Positions 17,365 through 26,477 of a DNA stretch of 64,000 bases are shown here, piece after piece (the stretch's first letter is position 1; each line of letters opens with the position of its first letter). Source of the DNA: a virus; the IMG/VR virus record IMGVR_UViG_3300030419_004857, positions 97,266-161,265 of that record; one strand, written 5' to 3'. The notes under the pieces are model-generated. The model was not told the DNA's origin and did no database searches. It was given only the letters and a program-made list of their open reading frames with translations. A program made the translations under genes and the position numbers.

Positions 17365-17883
17365 TTATTCTGACACATACTCTTTTAGCTTTTCGAGAGC
17401 GGATATGATGTATCTTCTTGCAGTTTCCCTACTGTAGTTGTTTTTTTTGCCTATTTCTTCCATTGTGAGGTTGTCAAAAAACCTTTGTTTGATTACAGTT
17501 CTTAATCTAGGGTGTAACTTTTGTAAAAGATCCTTGATTTCTGCTATTTCTACATCATTGCAAACGCCGTAATTCTCTTGGTATTCGACAGATTTCTTAT
17601 GTTTGTTGATGGAATAAAGCTGTTTTTTGCACTCCCAGTCTGCACGCTTATAAAGAAAAGAGGTGAACTTGCCACCCTTCTCGGGGTCAAAAGCTTTTAA
17701 AGCTTCCCAGAGCGCTATTAATTTGCATCTTTCTAGTTCGTCTGCTGGAATAGATTTGACATATCTAGAACATGCCTTGTTAAGAATATTGATATTGTTT
17801 CTGTCCTTAGAAGCTTCATCAAATTCTTTGTTTCCTATGGGGGTGAGCATATTTATCCTTCCTAAGACCTCCTTATAAGTCAA
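17365..17883 (-). CDS. RNA polymerase sigma-70-family factor (short)
   Basis: 172 residues. Residues about 40-95 look like region 2 (CKLIALWEALKAFDPEKG, FTSFLYKRADWECKKQL). Residues about 115-170 are region 4 with a helix-turn-helix (LTMEEIGKKNNYSRETARRY). Region 1 and most of region 3 are missing, as in ECF and phage late sigma factors. It would redirect host RNA polymerase to viral promoters. It overlaps the preceding gene by 11 bases. Confidence 0.85.
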   Translation of the reverse strand: MTYKEVLGRINMLTPIGNKEFDEASKDRNNINILNKACSRYVKSIPADELERCKLIALWEALKAFDPEKGGKFTSFLYKRADWECKKQLYSINKHKKSVEYQENYGVCNDVEIAEIKDLLQKLHPRLRTVIKQRFFDNLTMEEIGKKNNYSRETARRYIISALEKLKEYVSE

Positions 17884-18502
17884 ACCCTCTTTGTATTATA
17901 GATCCGCCAAACTTCTCTTTATCCGCTTCATACCCAAAAAGAGTTTCTAGGTAGTCTCCGTCATTTGCATCGTTTGTGCTGGCGTAATCTATTTCTCCTT
18001 CTGGACTTACATATATAGCCCAATACTTATCAGAAGAAATTATATTCTTAATAAGAGCGACGGCGTCCTCTACATCCTGAGTCATGTCATCGTCTTTAGC
18101 GGGTTTTTTCTTTTTGGTCTTTGAGAGATCACATATAGATTTCTCTAGCTTGTGTCTCACATTTTTAAAATCAAAAAGCTTGCCCACACCAACGAAAAAT
18201 CTGTATCTGCTCAAGACCATCAAAAGTTCTATACCTCTGATTTTCTCGATTTTTTCTTGCACACTTTTGGTAATATCAAAATTTGTATGCCCAGTCCAGC
18301 AATCAAGCTGTTTAATGGGATTTGCTTTATCGTGAAGCTGAAAAATGCCAATCGGAGTGCTAACCAGTTTTGGAATTTTTTTCATCAAAGCCATGGCATC
18401 CGACGCTAACTCTTCATCCTCGTCGTCTATCTCTAACATTTCTGCTATTTCTTGCTCTATTAGATCGGCGTCCCATTTTTCCCACGCTATAACCTTTTTC
18501 AT
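17873..18502 (-). CDS. Hypothetical protein
   Basis: 209 residues with an acidic N-terminus (EQEIAEMLEIDDEDEELASD), a central helical part and a basic KTKKKKPAKDDD linker. No catalytic motif is recognised. It is transcribed just before the sigma factor with an 11-base overlap, so a role in transcription control is possible from position only. Confidence 0.65.
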   Translation of the reverse strand: MKKVIAWEKWDADLIEQEIAEMLEIDDEDEELASDAMALMKKIPKLVSTPIGIFQLHDKANPIKQLDCWTGHTNFDITKSVQEKIEKIRGIELLMVLSRYRFFVGVGKLFDFKNVRHKLEKSICDLSKTKKKKPAKDDDMTQDVEDAVALIKNIISSDKYWAIYVSPEGEIDYASTNDANDGDYLETLFGYEADKEKFGGSIIQRGFDL

Positions 18503-18535
18503 TATTAAGCCCTCTTGGGGGTAATCGAAGACGCA

Positions 18536-18949
18536 TTATTCACTCGCTTCTTGTATGTTTCTAGCCACGTCTGTTGGTCTTACCACTAAATCATCACTAT
18601 CTTCTTTTGTCTGATCAAGGGAAAATAAAGACAACGCCTCCTTGGCTCGCTCTTCTTCCCAATGTGCCAAATGCCTCAATATATCTATGTATAATTCTGA
18701 GCGGTCTTTATTGGAACATTCTTGCTGTAAAAATTTTAAAGTATCTTCTTGAAGAGATCCAATAGATACACTATGTAACAATTCGGCAAATCGCAAGTGG
18801 TCTCCGTCTCCAGAAGACCACTCGCAATCTACCCAAATCGTATTATCTTTATCAACAACGTAAGTTAAAGACGCAATGATACCCTCCATGGTATCCTCAT
18901 CCTTTTTTTTGCGCCAAAAGGCTCTTGTAAACAAATTTAAAAATTTCAT
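18536..18949 (-). CDS. Hypothetical protein
   Basis: 137 residues. Basic N-terminus (FLNLFTRAFWRKKKD) followed by alpha/beta sequence and an acidic tail. No family recognised. It overlaps the small upstream gene by 4 bases. Confidence 0.65.
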   Translation of the reverse strand: MKFLNLFTRAFWRKKKDEDTMEGIIASLTYVVDKDNTIWVDCEWSSGDGDHLRFAELLHSVSIGSLQEDTLKFLQQECSNKDRSELYIDILRHLAHWEEERAKEALSLFSLDQTKEDSDDLVVRPTDVARNIQEASE

Positions 18950-19137
18950 CCAATATCCTTAATACAGTTTAGGCAACTATCTGCATGCTCATAATCTTGA
19001 AGTGCATTAATTGCTTCTTCTACGATATTAGAATGATCTCCAATACCTATGAAATTTAGAGTATACAGTTGATACCTAACAAGAGCTTCCTCTCTCTTAG
19101 CTTCAAAATGTTTAATAACAGCCTTCTTAGCATCCAT
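18946..19137 (-). CDS. Small helical hypothetical protein
   Basis: 63 residues, mainly helical, with a C-terminal CLNC pair. ATGA-type overlap with the next gene supports reality. No family recognised. Confidence 0.6.
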   Translation of the reverse strand: MDAKKAVIKHFEAKREEALVRYQLYTLNFIGIGDHSNIVEEAINALQDYEHADSCLNCIKDIG

Positions 19138-19165
19138 GTTTTTTCCTCACGTGGTTGTAAAAAAA

Positions 19166-19339
19166 TTAAGCAGCCCTTAGACTATCGCCAACAATCCAAG
19201 CACCACCCAGAAGCACTACGTGGTTAACTTGCTCCGCTGATAGGCCAAGACCCAGACCGTCAAAAATGACGAAAGCAACGCCACCAATGGCGAGCCAAAA
19301 TCTACGAGATCCAAAAAGTGATTGTATCTTGTTCAGCAT
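19166..19339 (-). CDS. Small membrane protein
   Basis: 57 residues from the ATG at 19339, chosen because GGAGG lies 7 bases upstream; the longer frame from 19399 has no such site. One or two hydrophobic segments (FWLAIGGVAFVIFDGLGLGL and VVLLGGAWIVGDS). The pattern GSRRFW followed by a hydrophobic stretch is like small holin-type proteins, but this is not proven. Confidence 0.6.
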   Translation of the reverse strand: MLNKIQSLFGSRRFWLAIGGVAFVIFDGLGLGLSAEQVNHVVLLGGAWIVGDSLRAA

Positions 19340-19407
19340 CATCAGTCCTCCATCTAAAGTAAAGAAACAACAAAATAACACCAACTGGTGTTTGTTCACT
19401 CGTTCAC

Positions 19408-19614
19408 TCAGCCCTTACATCCGCACACGCCGCCAGACAAACATACACAGTTATCACCACATGCACAGTCATCACAAACGCAAGCAGTCTTGTCCCCAGC
19501 GTGTGGGCAAACATGACTGTGTCCCAAAAGTGGACACCAGTGTAATGAATAACCAATTCCCACGCCGATTAAAAGGCATAGCCAATGATTCTTAATTAGA
19601 TCTAGCATATTCAT
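19408..19614 (-). CDS. Small membrane-anchored Cys-rich protein
   Basis: 68 residues. An N-terminal membrane helix (about residues 8-26) is followed by a tail with about eight cysteines in CxxC-like spacing (VCDDCACGDNCVCL, CGCKG). The tail could bind metal or form disulfides outside the membrane. The start overlaps the glycosyltransferase-like gene by 23 bases. Confidence 0.6.
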   Translation of the reverse strand: MNMLDLIKNHWLCLLIGVGIGYSLHWCPLLGHSHVCPHAGDKTACVCDDCACGDNCVCLSGGVCGCKG

Positions 19615-20482
19615 GCTCCTTCTGTAAAAATTTAAAACTTAATGGTATCTCATTGTGACACCACGACACGTTTTGGAACATAGGTTCCAAAGCATTTAAA
19701 TCAATAACCTCTCCATCAAGATAACGTTTGTTCAAATCACTCTCAGTATGTGGGTTAATTTGTCCTGAAATCATTGGTGGATCTTGAACACAGTTGCAAG
19801 GAATGCTAAAAAGAACATTCTGTCTGTATGCCACCATATGATCTCCGAGACTGTTGGTTTCGTCAAAAACTTTTCCACCTCTCCTTGTTCTTCCAGCTAA
19901 TATTCCCTCCCACTGTCTTAAATAATCAAACTCATACTTCGTAGTTAATTCCGCTAATTCGCCGCCCCTATAAATATGACCGTCTAACGAAATAGGATAT
20001 CCGTAATTCAATTTTGAATCCCATTCTAGCCAATTCCATTTAACAAAATGAGGACTAACGACGGGGTTCTGTAAGTAGTATTTATATTTTGGTTGTAGGT
20101 AATCTTGTACTGCGGTGTTCAACCCCATGCGAAAAGAAAAACAAAACACGTCATCTTCAAATTGTTGTTCAATCAATCCTGCCCCACTAGGAAGCTTCTT
20201 ATAAAAAATACAGTCGTCTACAATCCCGCAGATATAGCCAGCACTATAATCAATAATAGTTCCAATAAAGTCTTTTGTAAAGTCTTTTTCTCTTTGCCAC
20301 TCGATATTTTCCAAAATTTTTTCTTCTTGTAGTTTTATATATCCAGCTTCATATTCGTCATTGGATGCAGTATATAGGATATGAATTTTTGTAAAGACAT
20401 CGTTCGTATTTTGTTTGATACTTTCTAATAACAATCTAAGCTGACAAGCTCTGTCTTTTGACGGCACTAAAGCGTTTATCAT
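19592..20482 (-). CDS. Glycosyltransferase-like protein, paralogue 2 of 3
   Basis: 296 residues, starting INALVPSKDRACQLRLLLES. It contains GIVDDCIFY, a DD-type acidic motif near residue 90 that may be the metal-binding site of a GT-A fold, and YGYPISLDGHIYR near 190. It is adjacent to and related to paralogue 3 (stop and start overlap by one base), pointing to tandem duplication. The acceptor is unknown. Confidence 0.65.
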   Translation of the reverse strand: MINALVPSKDRACQLRLLLESIKQNTNDVFTKIHILYTASNDEYEAGYIKLQEEKILENIEWQREKDFTKDFIGTIIDYSAGYICGIVDDCIFYKKLPSGAGLIEQQFEDDVFCFSFRMGLNTAVQDYLQPKYKYYLQNPVVSPHFVKWNWLEWDSKLNYGYPISLDGHIYRGGELAELTTKYEFDYLRQWEGILAGRTRRGGKVFDETNSLGDHMVAYRQNVLFSIPCNCVQDPPMISGQINPHTESDLNKRYLDGEVIDLNALEPMFQNVSWCHNEIPLSFKFLQKEHEYARSN

Positions 20483-21330
20483 TAATTTTCCGATTCAAAG
20501 TGATATTGAATTTCTTGATGACATCCTTTCACATTGGAAAAATCCATAGCGTCCAGATCTATGAATTGCCCAGATAAAAATAATCTGTTCAGTTCTCTTA
20601 ATTCAACTCCATAAACCTCTCCAGCTTTATTCTTTGATGATCCAACAATGTTTATAGGGTCGTTTACAACAACGCTTTCATTAAGACAGGCCATAAAAGG
20701 GGGTGAAGTTTGTCGATTAAAACTATCGGATTTCTCAAAATTGTTGGGAGTATCAAAGTCGTATGTCATCATTTTCAAGATTCGTTTTGTTTTGTATATG
20801 TGACCATCAACAGAAAAGGGATAGCCAAAATTGGTATTGTTGGGAATTTTAGTCCAATCCCAGACTACATACTCGCCATTATTTACTATTATTTTTTCCT
20901 TGGGAAGAGGGCATATTGTTTGATTGTACTGACTTTGTACTGTTGTATTTGACCCAAGTCTTAATGAAAGACATAATAACAGATCCTTTTTATCATTAAA
21001 ATGCTCGAACAGTGTGTCAACAGAATTTATAGAAATATCTATTCTTCTATAAACAATGTCATCGTCAGTAAAAAAGCAAACATATTTGTCTGACTGGTTG
21101 ATTGCTTCTAATGTTATCTTTTTGAAATCTGAAGGAGGTGTTTGTTGTTTAATCCATCGTATATTTTTGTGCTGACTTTGTAGTAGATCATATCCCTCTT
21201 GAAATTCATTATCGGATGCGCTATAAATTATTGTTATATCAAAAAGATGAGAACAATTTTTTCTTATACTATCTAAAAGCAAGTTGAGTTGACTGGCTCT
21301 GTCTTTGGAAAAGATAATAGCAGATATCAT
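20482..21330 (-). CDS. Glycosyltransferase-like protein, paralogue 3 of 3
   Basis: 282 residues, starting ISAIIFSKDRASQLNLLLDS. CFFTDDDIVYRR near residue 90 is a clear DDD motif at the position of the GT-A DxD; FGYPFSVDGHIYKT near 180 is shared with the paralogues. This copy best supports the glycosyltransferase reading for the whole family. It follows the 21333-21662 gene by 2 bases. Confidence 0.68.
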   Translation of the reverse strand: MISAIIFSKDRASQLNLLLDSIRKNCSHLFDITIIYSASDNEFQEGYDLLQSQHKNIRWIKQQTPPSDFKKITLEAINQSDKYVCFFTDDDIVYRRIDISINSVDTLFEHFNDKKDLLLCLSLRLGSNTTVQSQYNQTICPLPKEKIIVNNGEYVVWDWTKIPNNTNFGYPFSVDGHIYKTKRILKMMTYDFDTPNNFEKSDSFNRQTSPPFMACLNESVVVNDPINIVGSSKNKAGEVYGVELRELNRLFLSGQFIDLDAMDFSNVKGCHQEIQYHFESEN

Positions 21331-21332
21331 TA

Positions 21333-21662
21333 TTACTCCTTTGGAACACAGTTTCCATCTTTCTCTACGTATCCTTCGTTACAATTGGGTGGATAGCCAG
21401 CCTTATCATCGGCATAAGATTCTGATACTTTATTTAAAATATGATCTGGCATTTTTGATGCTTCAATAAGATCTTGCGCTCGCTGCGTTAGAAAGTAATG
21501 ATGTTTTTTATATTCGGCGCTTGACATAGTACCATCTCTCCATTGACTATGGCAAAACGCCACCCTTTGTTGTTGATTTGGAAACTTGTTTTTGGATTCT
21601 CTACTAGCCATACATCTTGATATAAATTTAGACTGTCTCTCGCCTTCACGGGGATGTGGCAT
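21333..21662 (-). CDS. Phage protein with conserved Cys-containing N-terminal motif
   Basis: 109 residues. The N-terminal block FISRCMASRE then FPNQQQRVAFCHSQW is a pattern I recall from many phage proteins of unknown function, often near head or protease genes. The C-terminus holds a CNEGYVEKDGNCV loop with a likely disulfide. It overlaps the GT4-type gene by 17 bases. Confidence 0.65.
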   Translation of the reverse strand: MPHPREGERQSKFISRCMASRESKNKFPNQQQRVAFCHSQWRDGTMSSAEYKKHHYFLTQRAQDLIEASKMPDHILNKVSESYADDKAGYPPNCNEGYVEKDGNCVPKE

Positions 21663-22734
21663 TGATAATCTCCTTGGCTGTATTCTCCCAAGAATACTTT
21701 TTAGCGGTCTCTATGCCGCCGGAATTTGTATGTAGATTTCCAGATTGTTTGAGGTCATGAATCATGCGCAGATGTTCTACTAAAGAGTTAAATTGTGCGT
21801 CTTCAATTTTGGCCCAGTTGCCTTGTCCAAAAAACCACTTGCCGTCCTGTGCTGGTTCAACACCGTCTGTGTCTATCAGAAGACAATTATTGTTATTGCA
21901 AAATTCAGTATGCGCGGAATAATTGGTGGCTATCACCTGTTTTCCGCAACTCATCATCTCCAGTAACTCTAAATTCCAACCTTCTGCTCTAGCAGGAAAC
22001 ACTCCACAATCTGTTTGTATCATAATATTATACACATCATTTTGCGTTTGCTGCCTCGGAATCATTCTAATCTTATTACCCAATCCAGACTCCTTGTACA
22101 TCATCTCCCAATTGGCGTTTTCTTCCCTAGAATAGAAAGGGTTTTCGCACATCATCCATAGTTCAACATCGTCTTCTTCTCCAAAGGCTTCATTAAAAGC
22201 TTTAACAAGTATATCATGCCCTTTTCTTACTTCCCACTTGCCACAATTGAAGAAGACCGTCTCTTTTCTGGGGGAAGGTGCTTCTCTGAAAATATCTCTG
22301 TCTACTCCTAAAGGTATAATATGAGTATTAAGGGCTATGTTGTCATTTTTATATTGATTATACAAATTGGTAACTACAACATCTTTTGCCCACTGACTGC
22401 AAACAAAGATCTTATCTAGGTAGTCTAGGTGGTGCATCTCTTGGGCGGTGAACGTGTCCAGTTCAAAAATGGGAAATCCTATGTGTTGTCCCCTGCCGAT
22501 GAATTCAGCCATTGCATGTTGATGCCATATGCGTATACATGGGGCATGAAAATCAGGAACCCCGGCGTTGTTCACACAGGATTGTAATACGTTAGAGTAT
22601 TCGGGAGGGGCTTCTACGTGTCCTATGGTAAATAGACTTACATCATGCTCCAATTCTGACAAAGCCTTAACAATATTAAGACCCGCTATACCGTAGCCCA
22701 ACTGGTTAATGGGCGATATGACGTTTAGATTCAT
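21646..22734 (-). CDS. GT4-type glycosyltransferase
   Basis: 362 residues. The N-terminal INQLGYGIAGLNIVKAL is the acceptor-side glycine loop. VFFNCGKWEVRKGHDILVKA marks the GT-B linker, and EGWNLELLEMMSCGKQVIAT is the donor-binding E-x7-E motif of family GT4. It transfers a sugar from a nucleotide sugar to an unknown acceptor. It overlaps the exostosin-like gene by 29 bases. Confidence 0.85.
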   Translation of the reverse strand: MNLNVISPINQLGYGIAGLNIVKALSELEHDVSLFTIGHVEAPPEYSNVLQSCVNNAGVPDFHAPCIRIWHQHAMAEFIGRGQHIGFPIFELDTFTAQEMHHLDYLDKIFVCSQWAKDVVVTNLYNQYKNDNIALNTHIIPLGVDRDIFREAPSPRKETVFFNCGKWEVRKGHDILVKAFNEAFGEEDDVELWMMCENPFYSREENANWEMMYKESGLGNKIRMIPRQQTQNDVYNIMIQTDCGVFPARAEGWNLELLEMMSCGKQVIATNYSAHTEFCNNNNCLLIDTDGVEPAQDGKWFFGQGNWAKIEDAQFNSLVEHLRMIHDLKQSGNLHTNSGGIETAKKYSWENTAKEIINATSP

Positions 22735-23659
22735 CTATTTGTTCCTTCCAGTACGATAATTTTGCCCGACTTAGATCATATTCCATATTTTGAAACTTTT
22801 CATGCTGATCTTGTAAAAAGTTATAGTTGATTTGATTCCAGTTGTCAATAATTAATATTGGCAAATCTCTTAAATATTGTGTGGTTGGAGAATTCAAAAC
22901 TATGGGAATGCAGCCTACATAAATAGCCTCCAACGTTCGATAACAATCCACTCCGTTTCCCGCAGGACATACAACAAAAGCATGTTGGGCTAATTCATCT
23001 AAAAACTCAGAAAATTCCTTTGGCTCTTCTACGATTGTCATCCAGTGGGTTTTATTGGATTTAAAAGCTTGTAGCAGACCGTGTCTCTCTACGGTATAAT
23101 TTTGCCAATTGATATACAACCAGTTTTGTTTTTCGTTTCCAGCATATTTTTTGGTTTTAGATATTTCTTCGCTGGCATCTTTTCCCACACCAAGCGGAAT
23201 GCCTTGAATTCTTTTGTCATAGGTCATGGAGTTGACTAAAAACCACTTCTTTACGTTTGGGGGAATCTCATTAAAAGTAGCTCTGGTATGCGCATAACAT
23301 CTAACCGAGTACATATCCTCTATATCGCATTGATCTCGGTCACAGGGGGCGGGAATTTCTAAAGAATTATATTCCAAGCGGGGAATAATTGATTGAGCAT
23401 ACGTAGAAAGCCATTTTAACATATCCATGCAAACCGGATATTCTTTTTGGAGAGCCACTCCATAATCACTGAATCCACTTATGACAACATACTCATTGTT
23501 GGTGTGGCTACATTTATCAAAAAATTCTGTAATATGTTCTATATTACAATATACAACTCCAGATTCTGGAATGGAGTCATCTTTGTGATCAATCTCATAA
23601 TTACAATCTCCAAGATCCATCCACGACTTCACCGTTATAATATCATCTTTTGAAATCAT
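22706..23659 (-). CDS. Exostosin-like (GT47-type) glycosyltransferase
   Basis: 317 residues. The C-terminal HAFVVCPAGNGVDCYRTLEA then GCIPIVL is the conserved donor-binding block of exostosin-like and related transferases. The N-terminal half is less clear. It is part of the glycan group with the GT4 and fucose-synthase-like genes. GT47-like proteins are common in eukaryotes and large viruses, less so in bacteria. Confidence 0.7.
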   Translation of the reverse strand: MISKDDIITVKSWMDLGDCNYEIDHKDDSIPESGVVYCNIEHITEFFDKCSHTNNEYVVISGFSDYGVALQKEYPVCMDMLKWLSTYAQSIIPRLEYNSLEIPAPCDRDQCDIEDMYSVRCYAHTRATFNEIPPNVKKWFLVNSMTYDKRIQGIPLGVGKDASEEISKTKKYAGNEKQNWLYINWQNYTVERHGLLQAFKSNKTHWMTIVEEPKEFSEFLDELAQHAFVVCPAGNGVDCYRTLEAIYVGCIPIVLNSPTTQYLRDLPILIIDNWNQINYNFLQDQHEKFQNMEYDLSRAKLSYWKEQIDESKRHIAH

Positions 23660-23693
23660 TTATCAGACTCGCTGACTCATTGAGCTATGAACA

Positions 23694-24617
23694 CTAAAAA
23701 TATAGTTTTTGGGTTTTCTCTAAGTAGCTTACAGTCTTCTCTAAGCCGGATTTTAATTCCGTTTTTGCTTCAAAACCCAAAAGCTCTTTTGCTTTAGAGA
23801 CATCTAAACATCGTCTCGGTTGTCCATCCGGCTTTGTTGTATCATACTCGATTTTACCATCAAAATTCATTATATCTGCTATCATCTCTACGAGGTCGCA
23901 GATTTTTATTTCTTTTCCTGTTCCAATATTAATCGGATCTGGTGGAACATCTTTTTCTACTGCGAACCGGACTGCCTCCGCACAATCTTCAACGTACAAA
24001 AATTCTCTGGACGCTTGTCCGGTTCCCCACAGTGTAATACTCTTTTCGTTATTACGGATAGCATGTTTTACTTTTAGTATTAATGCAGGAATTACATGTC
24101 CGCTGGTGAGATTAAAATGATCATATGGACCATACATATTTACTGGCAATAAATTGACACCGTTGAATCCATACTGTTCATGATATGTTTCTATTAACTT
24201 CATTAGAGCCTTTTTGGCTATACCATATGGAGCATTGGTTTCTTCTGGATAGCCATTCCATAATTCCGATTCTTGAAATGGAACCGGAGTAAACTTGGGG
24301 TAGGAACATACTGTACCTAGAAGAACAAACTTCTTAATCCCGTGTGTGTGGGAGCTATGGATTAGATTCGTTCCCATGATTAGGTTTTCATACATAAACT
24401 TACCGGGGTTTTCTTTGTTTGCTCCTATGCCTCCAACAGAACCGGCTGTGTGTACCACCACGTCTGGCTCTGCATCTTCTAATAGTTGATCGCACAGTTG
24501 TTGATTTCTCAGATCGTAAAATCCAGAACCAACCCCGTAGGCTTCATAAGATTCTTTAAGGATAGGTTCTAAATTCCTACCTAAAAATCCAGTTACACCT
24601 GTTATTAATATTTTCAT
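23694..24617 (-). CDS. NAD-dependent epimerase, GDP-L-fucose synthase-like (second copy)
   Basis: 307 residues. Rossmann motif GVTGFLGRNL near residue 7, catalytic YGIAK near 138, and a SYPKFTPVPFQE segment shared with GDP-fucose synthases. It is clearly related to the 10459-11451 protein along its full length, so the two either descend from duplication or were acquired separately for different sugars. An in-frame ATG at 24617 is the only good start. Confidence 0.83.
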   Translation of the reverse strand: MKILITGVTGFLGRNLEPILKESYEAYGVGSGFYDLRNQQLCDQLLEDAEPDVVVHTAGSVGGIGANKENPGKFMYENLIMGTNLIHSSHTHGIKKFVLLGTVCSYPKFTPVPFQESELWNGYPEETNAPYGIAKKALMKLIETYHEQYGFNGVNLLPVNMYGPYDHFNLTSGHVIPALILKVKHAIRNNEKSITLWGTGQASREFLYVEDCAEAVRFAVEKDVPPDPINIGTGKEIKICDLVEMIADIMNFDGKIEYDTTKPDGQPRRCLDVSKAKELLGFEAKTELKSGLEKTVSYLEKTQKLYF

Positions 24618-24698
24618 ACTGACTCAGAGGCTAACGCAAAGAAGCGGGTAAATTGGGCAGAGACAAAAAAATAAAAAGGGCTAAATAAAAAGAAGAAA

Positions 24699-24929
24699 CT
24701 ACTTACCACTTTCAGAAAAACGTTTTTCAACAAAATTCCAGTCAACATTGTTATATACTTCTTTGACACAGGAAACAAAAAAAGGATGAGATTTTTTAGC
24801 TTCTAGACATAACATACGAAAATGAGGTTGTATAGATTTGACCGGACCATTCAACCCCTGTTTATCCACATAATCGCAAACTATACTGGTAGCCCTATTG
24901 GGAAAACTAGACACTGAAACTTTTTCCAC
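24699..24929 (-). CDS. Hypothetical protein
   Basis: 76 residues if translation begins at GTG 24929, which has AGGAGG 8 bases upstream; ATG 24950 is the alternative. Mixed charge, with SCVKEVYNNVDWNFVEKRF at the end. The start overlaps the IscA-type gene, so the AGGAGG lies inside its Gly-Cys-Gly codons and could be coincidental. No family recognised. Confidence 0.5.
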   Translation of the reverse strand: MEKVSVSSFPNRATSIVCDYVDKQGLNGPVKSIQPHFRMLCLEAKKSHPFFVSCVKEVYNNVDWNFVEKRFSESGK

Positions 24930-25242
24930 AGCCGCATCCTCCTGTTGCATTTGGATTTTCAAAAACAAAACCGCGCTTCATTAAATCTTCATACCAATCA
25001 ATCGTAACGCCTTGAATAAAAGGCTCACTCCTTTTATCCACTACTATTCCTATACCCGCTTGTGAATACATGCTATCATTGTTAACTGAATATTCTGATT
25101 CTTCTATAAAGCCCATGTTATATTCAAATCCAGAACATCCTCCACCAACGACACTAACCCGAAGCAACCTATTGGTTGCCTCGGGCGTGTCGTTCATGAG
25201 TTTTTTTAATTCTTTAACTGCTGCTTCAGTTAAAGTTATCAT
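24907..25242 (-). CDS. A-type Fe-S carrier protein (IscA/ErpA/HesB family)
   Basis: 111 residues, normal length. The three cluster-binding cysteines are present: Cys36 in GGGCSGF and Cys103/Cys105 in GGCGCGK. These proteins deliver Fe-S clusters to target enzymes. None of the recognisable enzymes in this window needs a cluster in an obvious way, so the target may be a host protein. It overlaps the DUF1501 gene by 4 bases (ATGA). Confidence 0.92.
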   Translation of the reverse strand: MITLTEAAVKELKKLMNDTPEATNRLLRVSVVGGGCSGFEYNMGFIEESEYSVNNDSMYSQAGIGIVVDKRSEPFIQGVTIDWYEDLMKRGFVFENPNATGGCGCGKSFSV

Positions 25243-26477
25243 AGAATGACCTTTGCATCACTCTCTACGAAGTATCTTGGACGACCAGCAAAGTCAATCT
25301 TCTGAGTTTGAGGATCAATTCCAAGATGAGCAAACAAAGTAGCAGTAACATCCTTTGGGCCAAATGGGTCGCTCTTTGGAGTTTCCACCTTGGAAGTGGA
25401 TTCTCCAATTACCCTGCCCATATCGAAGTCCCCACCGCTGAACATAAGAGGACTAAGCTGGGGCCAGTGATCCCTACCACCATTTTTGTTAACACGGTAG
25501 GTTCGACCAAACTCTCCTGTCACAACTAGCAACACATCCTTGCTCATACCCCTGTCCTCTAGGTCATCAATAAAGGTGGACAAAGCGTGGTCAAGTGGCG
25601 GCATTCTTCCATCAAGAGACTTAGCGATATTGCTATGCATGTCCCAGCCTCCATAATGGAGCGTAACAAACCTAGTTCCATTTTCAACTAGGCGTCGGGC
25701 TAGAAGCATTTGTTCTCCCAATCCCTTGCCGTATCTATTACGGTTTGCTTCTGGTTCTTTTTTGAGATCAAAAGCCTCGCTAGCCTTGCCTAGAATTAGG
25801 CCATAAGACTGCTTACGCAAATCCGGCCAGATTTCAAGGTCGTTCTCAATCTTCAACCTATCCAGCCCACCGATAAGATCTCGCCTTTGAAGGAAGCGGT
25901 TGTTCTCCACTCTGGACTGAAGGTTTTTCACGCCTTCTCCACTTGCTTCGTATGGCTTATACTGACCACCAAGCCAAGCGGGTCCGTCAAAAGTGATACC
26001 ATTGATCTTTACATAGCTTGGCATACCATTAATAGGATGGTTTGTTCCGTACATAGAAGATACAATAGAACCATATGAAGGTTCGGTCTGCATTGACTGT
26101 GGGGTATTATCAGTTGAGTTATGACCAGTCATTACCCAATGAGTGCCAGTTCTGTGACTAGAATTTCTGTGAGCAAATGATCTAACAATAGCAATCTTAT
26201 CTGACCTAGTAGCCAGCTTGAGGAAGTTGCCACCAAGCAAGAAATCTCCCTTGGTCATAATTGCCCCATTGGTAGACCGCACTCCAACTGGAGCAGAGGG
26301 CTTGGGGTCAAAAGTTTCAATATGAGTTGCGCCCCCACCTAGCCACAACCAAACTACTGACTTTTCACCAGTAGGAAGATTGGCCGCATTAGCATCTGTT
26401 AGACCTACAGAAGAAAGAGCGGCGCTAATTCCTCCAACTTTCATAAAATCGCGTCTATTGAATTGAACATTAAACAT
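25239..26477 (-). CDS. DUF1501 protein with Tat signal
   Basis: 412 residues. The N-terminus NRRDFMKVGG is a twin-arginine motif followed by a hydrophobic stretch and an Ala-x-Ala cleavage site near residue 33. The body has DUF1501 hallmarks: HIETFDPKP, GGWDMHSNI, PPLDHAL, VTGEFGRTYRVNKNGGRDHWP and LGIDP. The domain is related to sulfatases/alkaline phosphatases and is very abundant in Planctomycetes. It would be folded in the cytoplasm and exported. It is shorter than typical family members (about 430-480). A phage-encoded copy is unexpected. Confidence 0.88.
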   Translation of the reverse strand: MFNVQFNRRDFMKVGGISAALSSVGLTDANAANLPTGEKSVVWLWLGGGATHIETFDPKPSAPVGVRSTNGAIMTKGDFLLGGNFLKLATRSDKIAIVRSFAHRNSSHRTGTHWVMTGHNSTDNTPQSMQTEPSYGSIVSSMYGTNHPINGMPSYVKINGITFDGPAWLGGQYKPYEASGEGVKNLQSRVENNRFLQRRDLIGGLDRLKIENDLEIWPDLRKQSYGLILGKASEAFDLKKEPEANRNRYGKGLGEQMLLARRLVENGTRFVTLHYGGWDMHSNIAKSLDGRMPPLDHALSTFIDDLEDRGMSKDVLLVVTGEFGRTYRVNKNGGRDHWPQLSPLMFSGGDFDMGRVIGESTSKVETPKSDPFGPKDVTATLFAHLGIDPQTQKIDFAGRPRYFVESDAKVIL

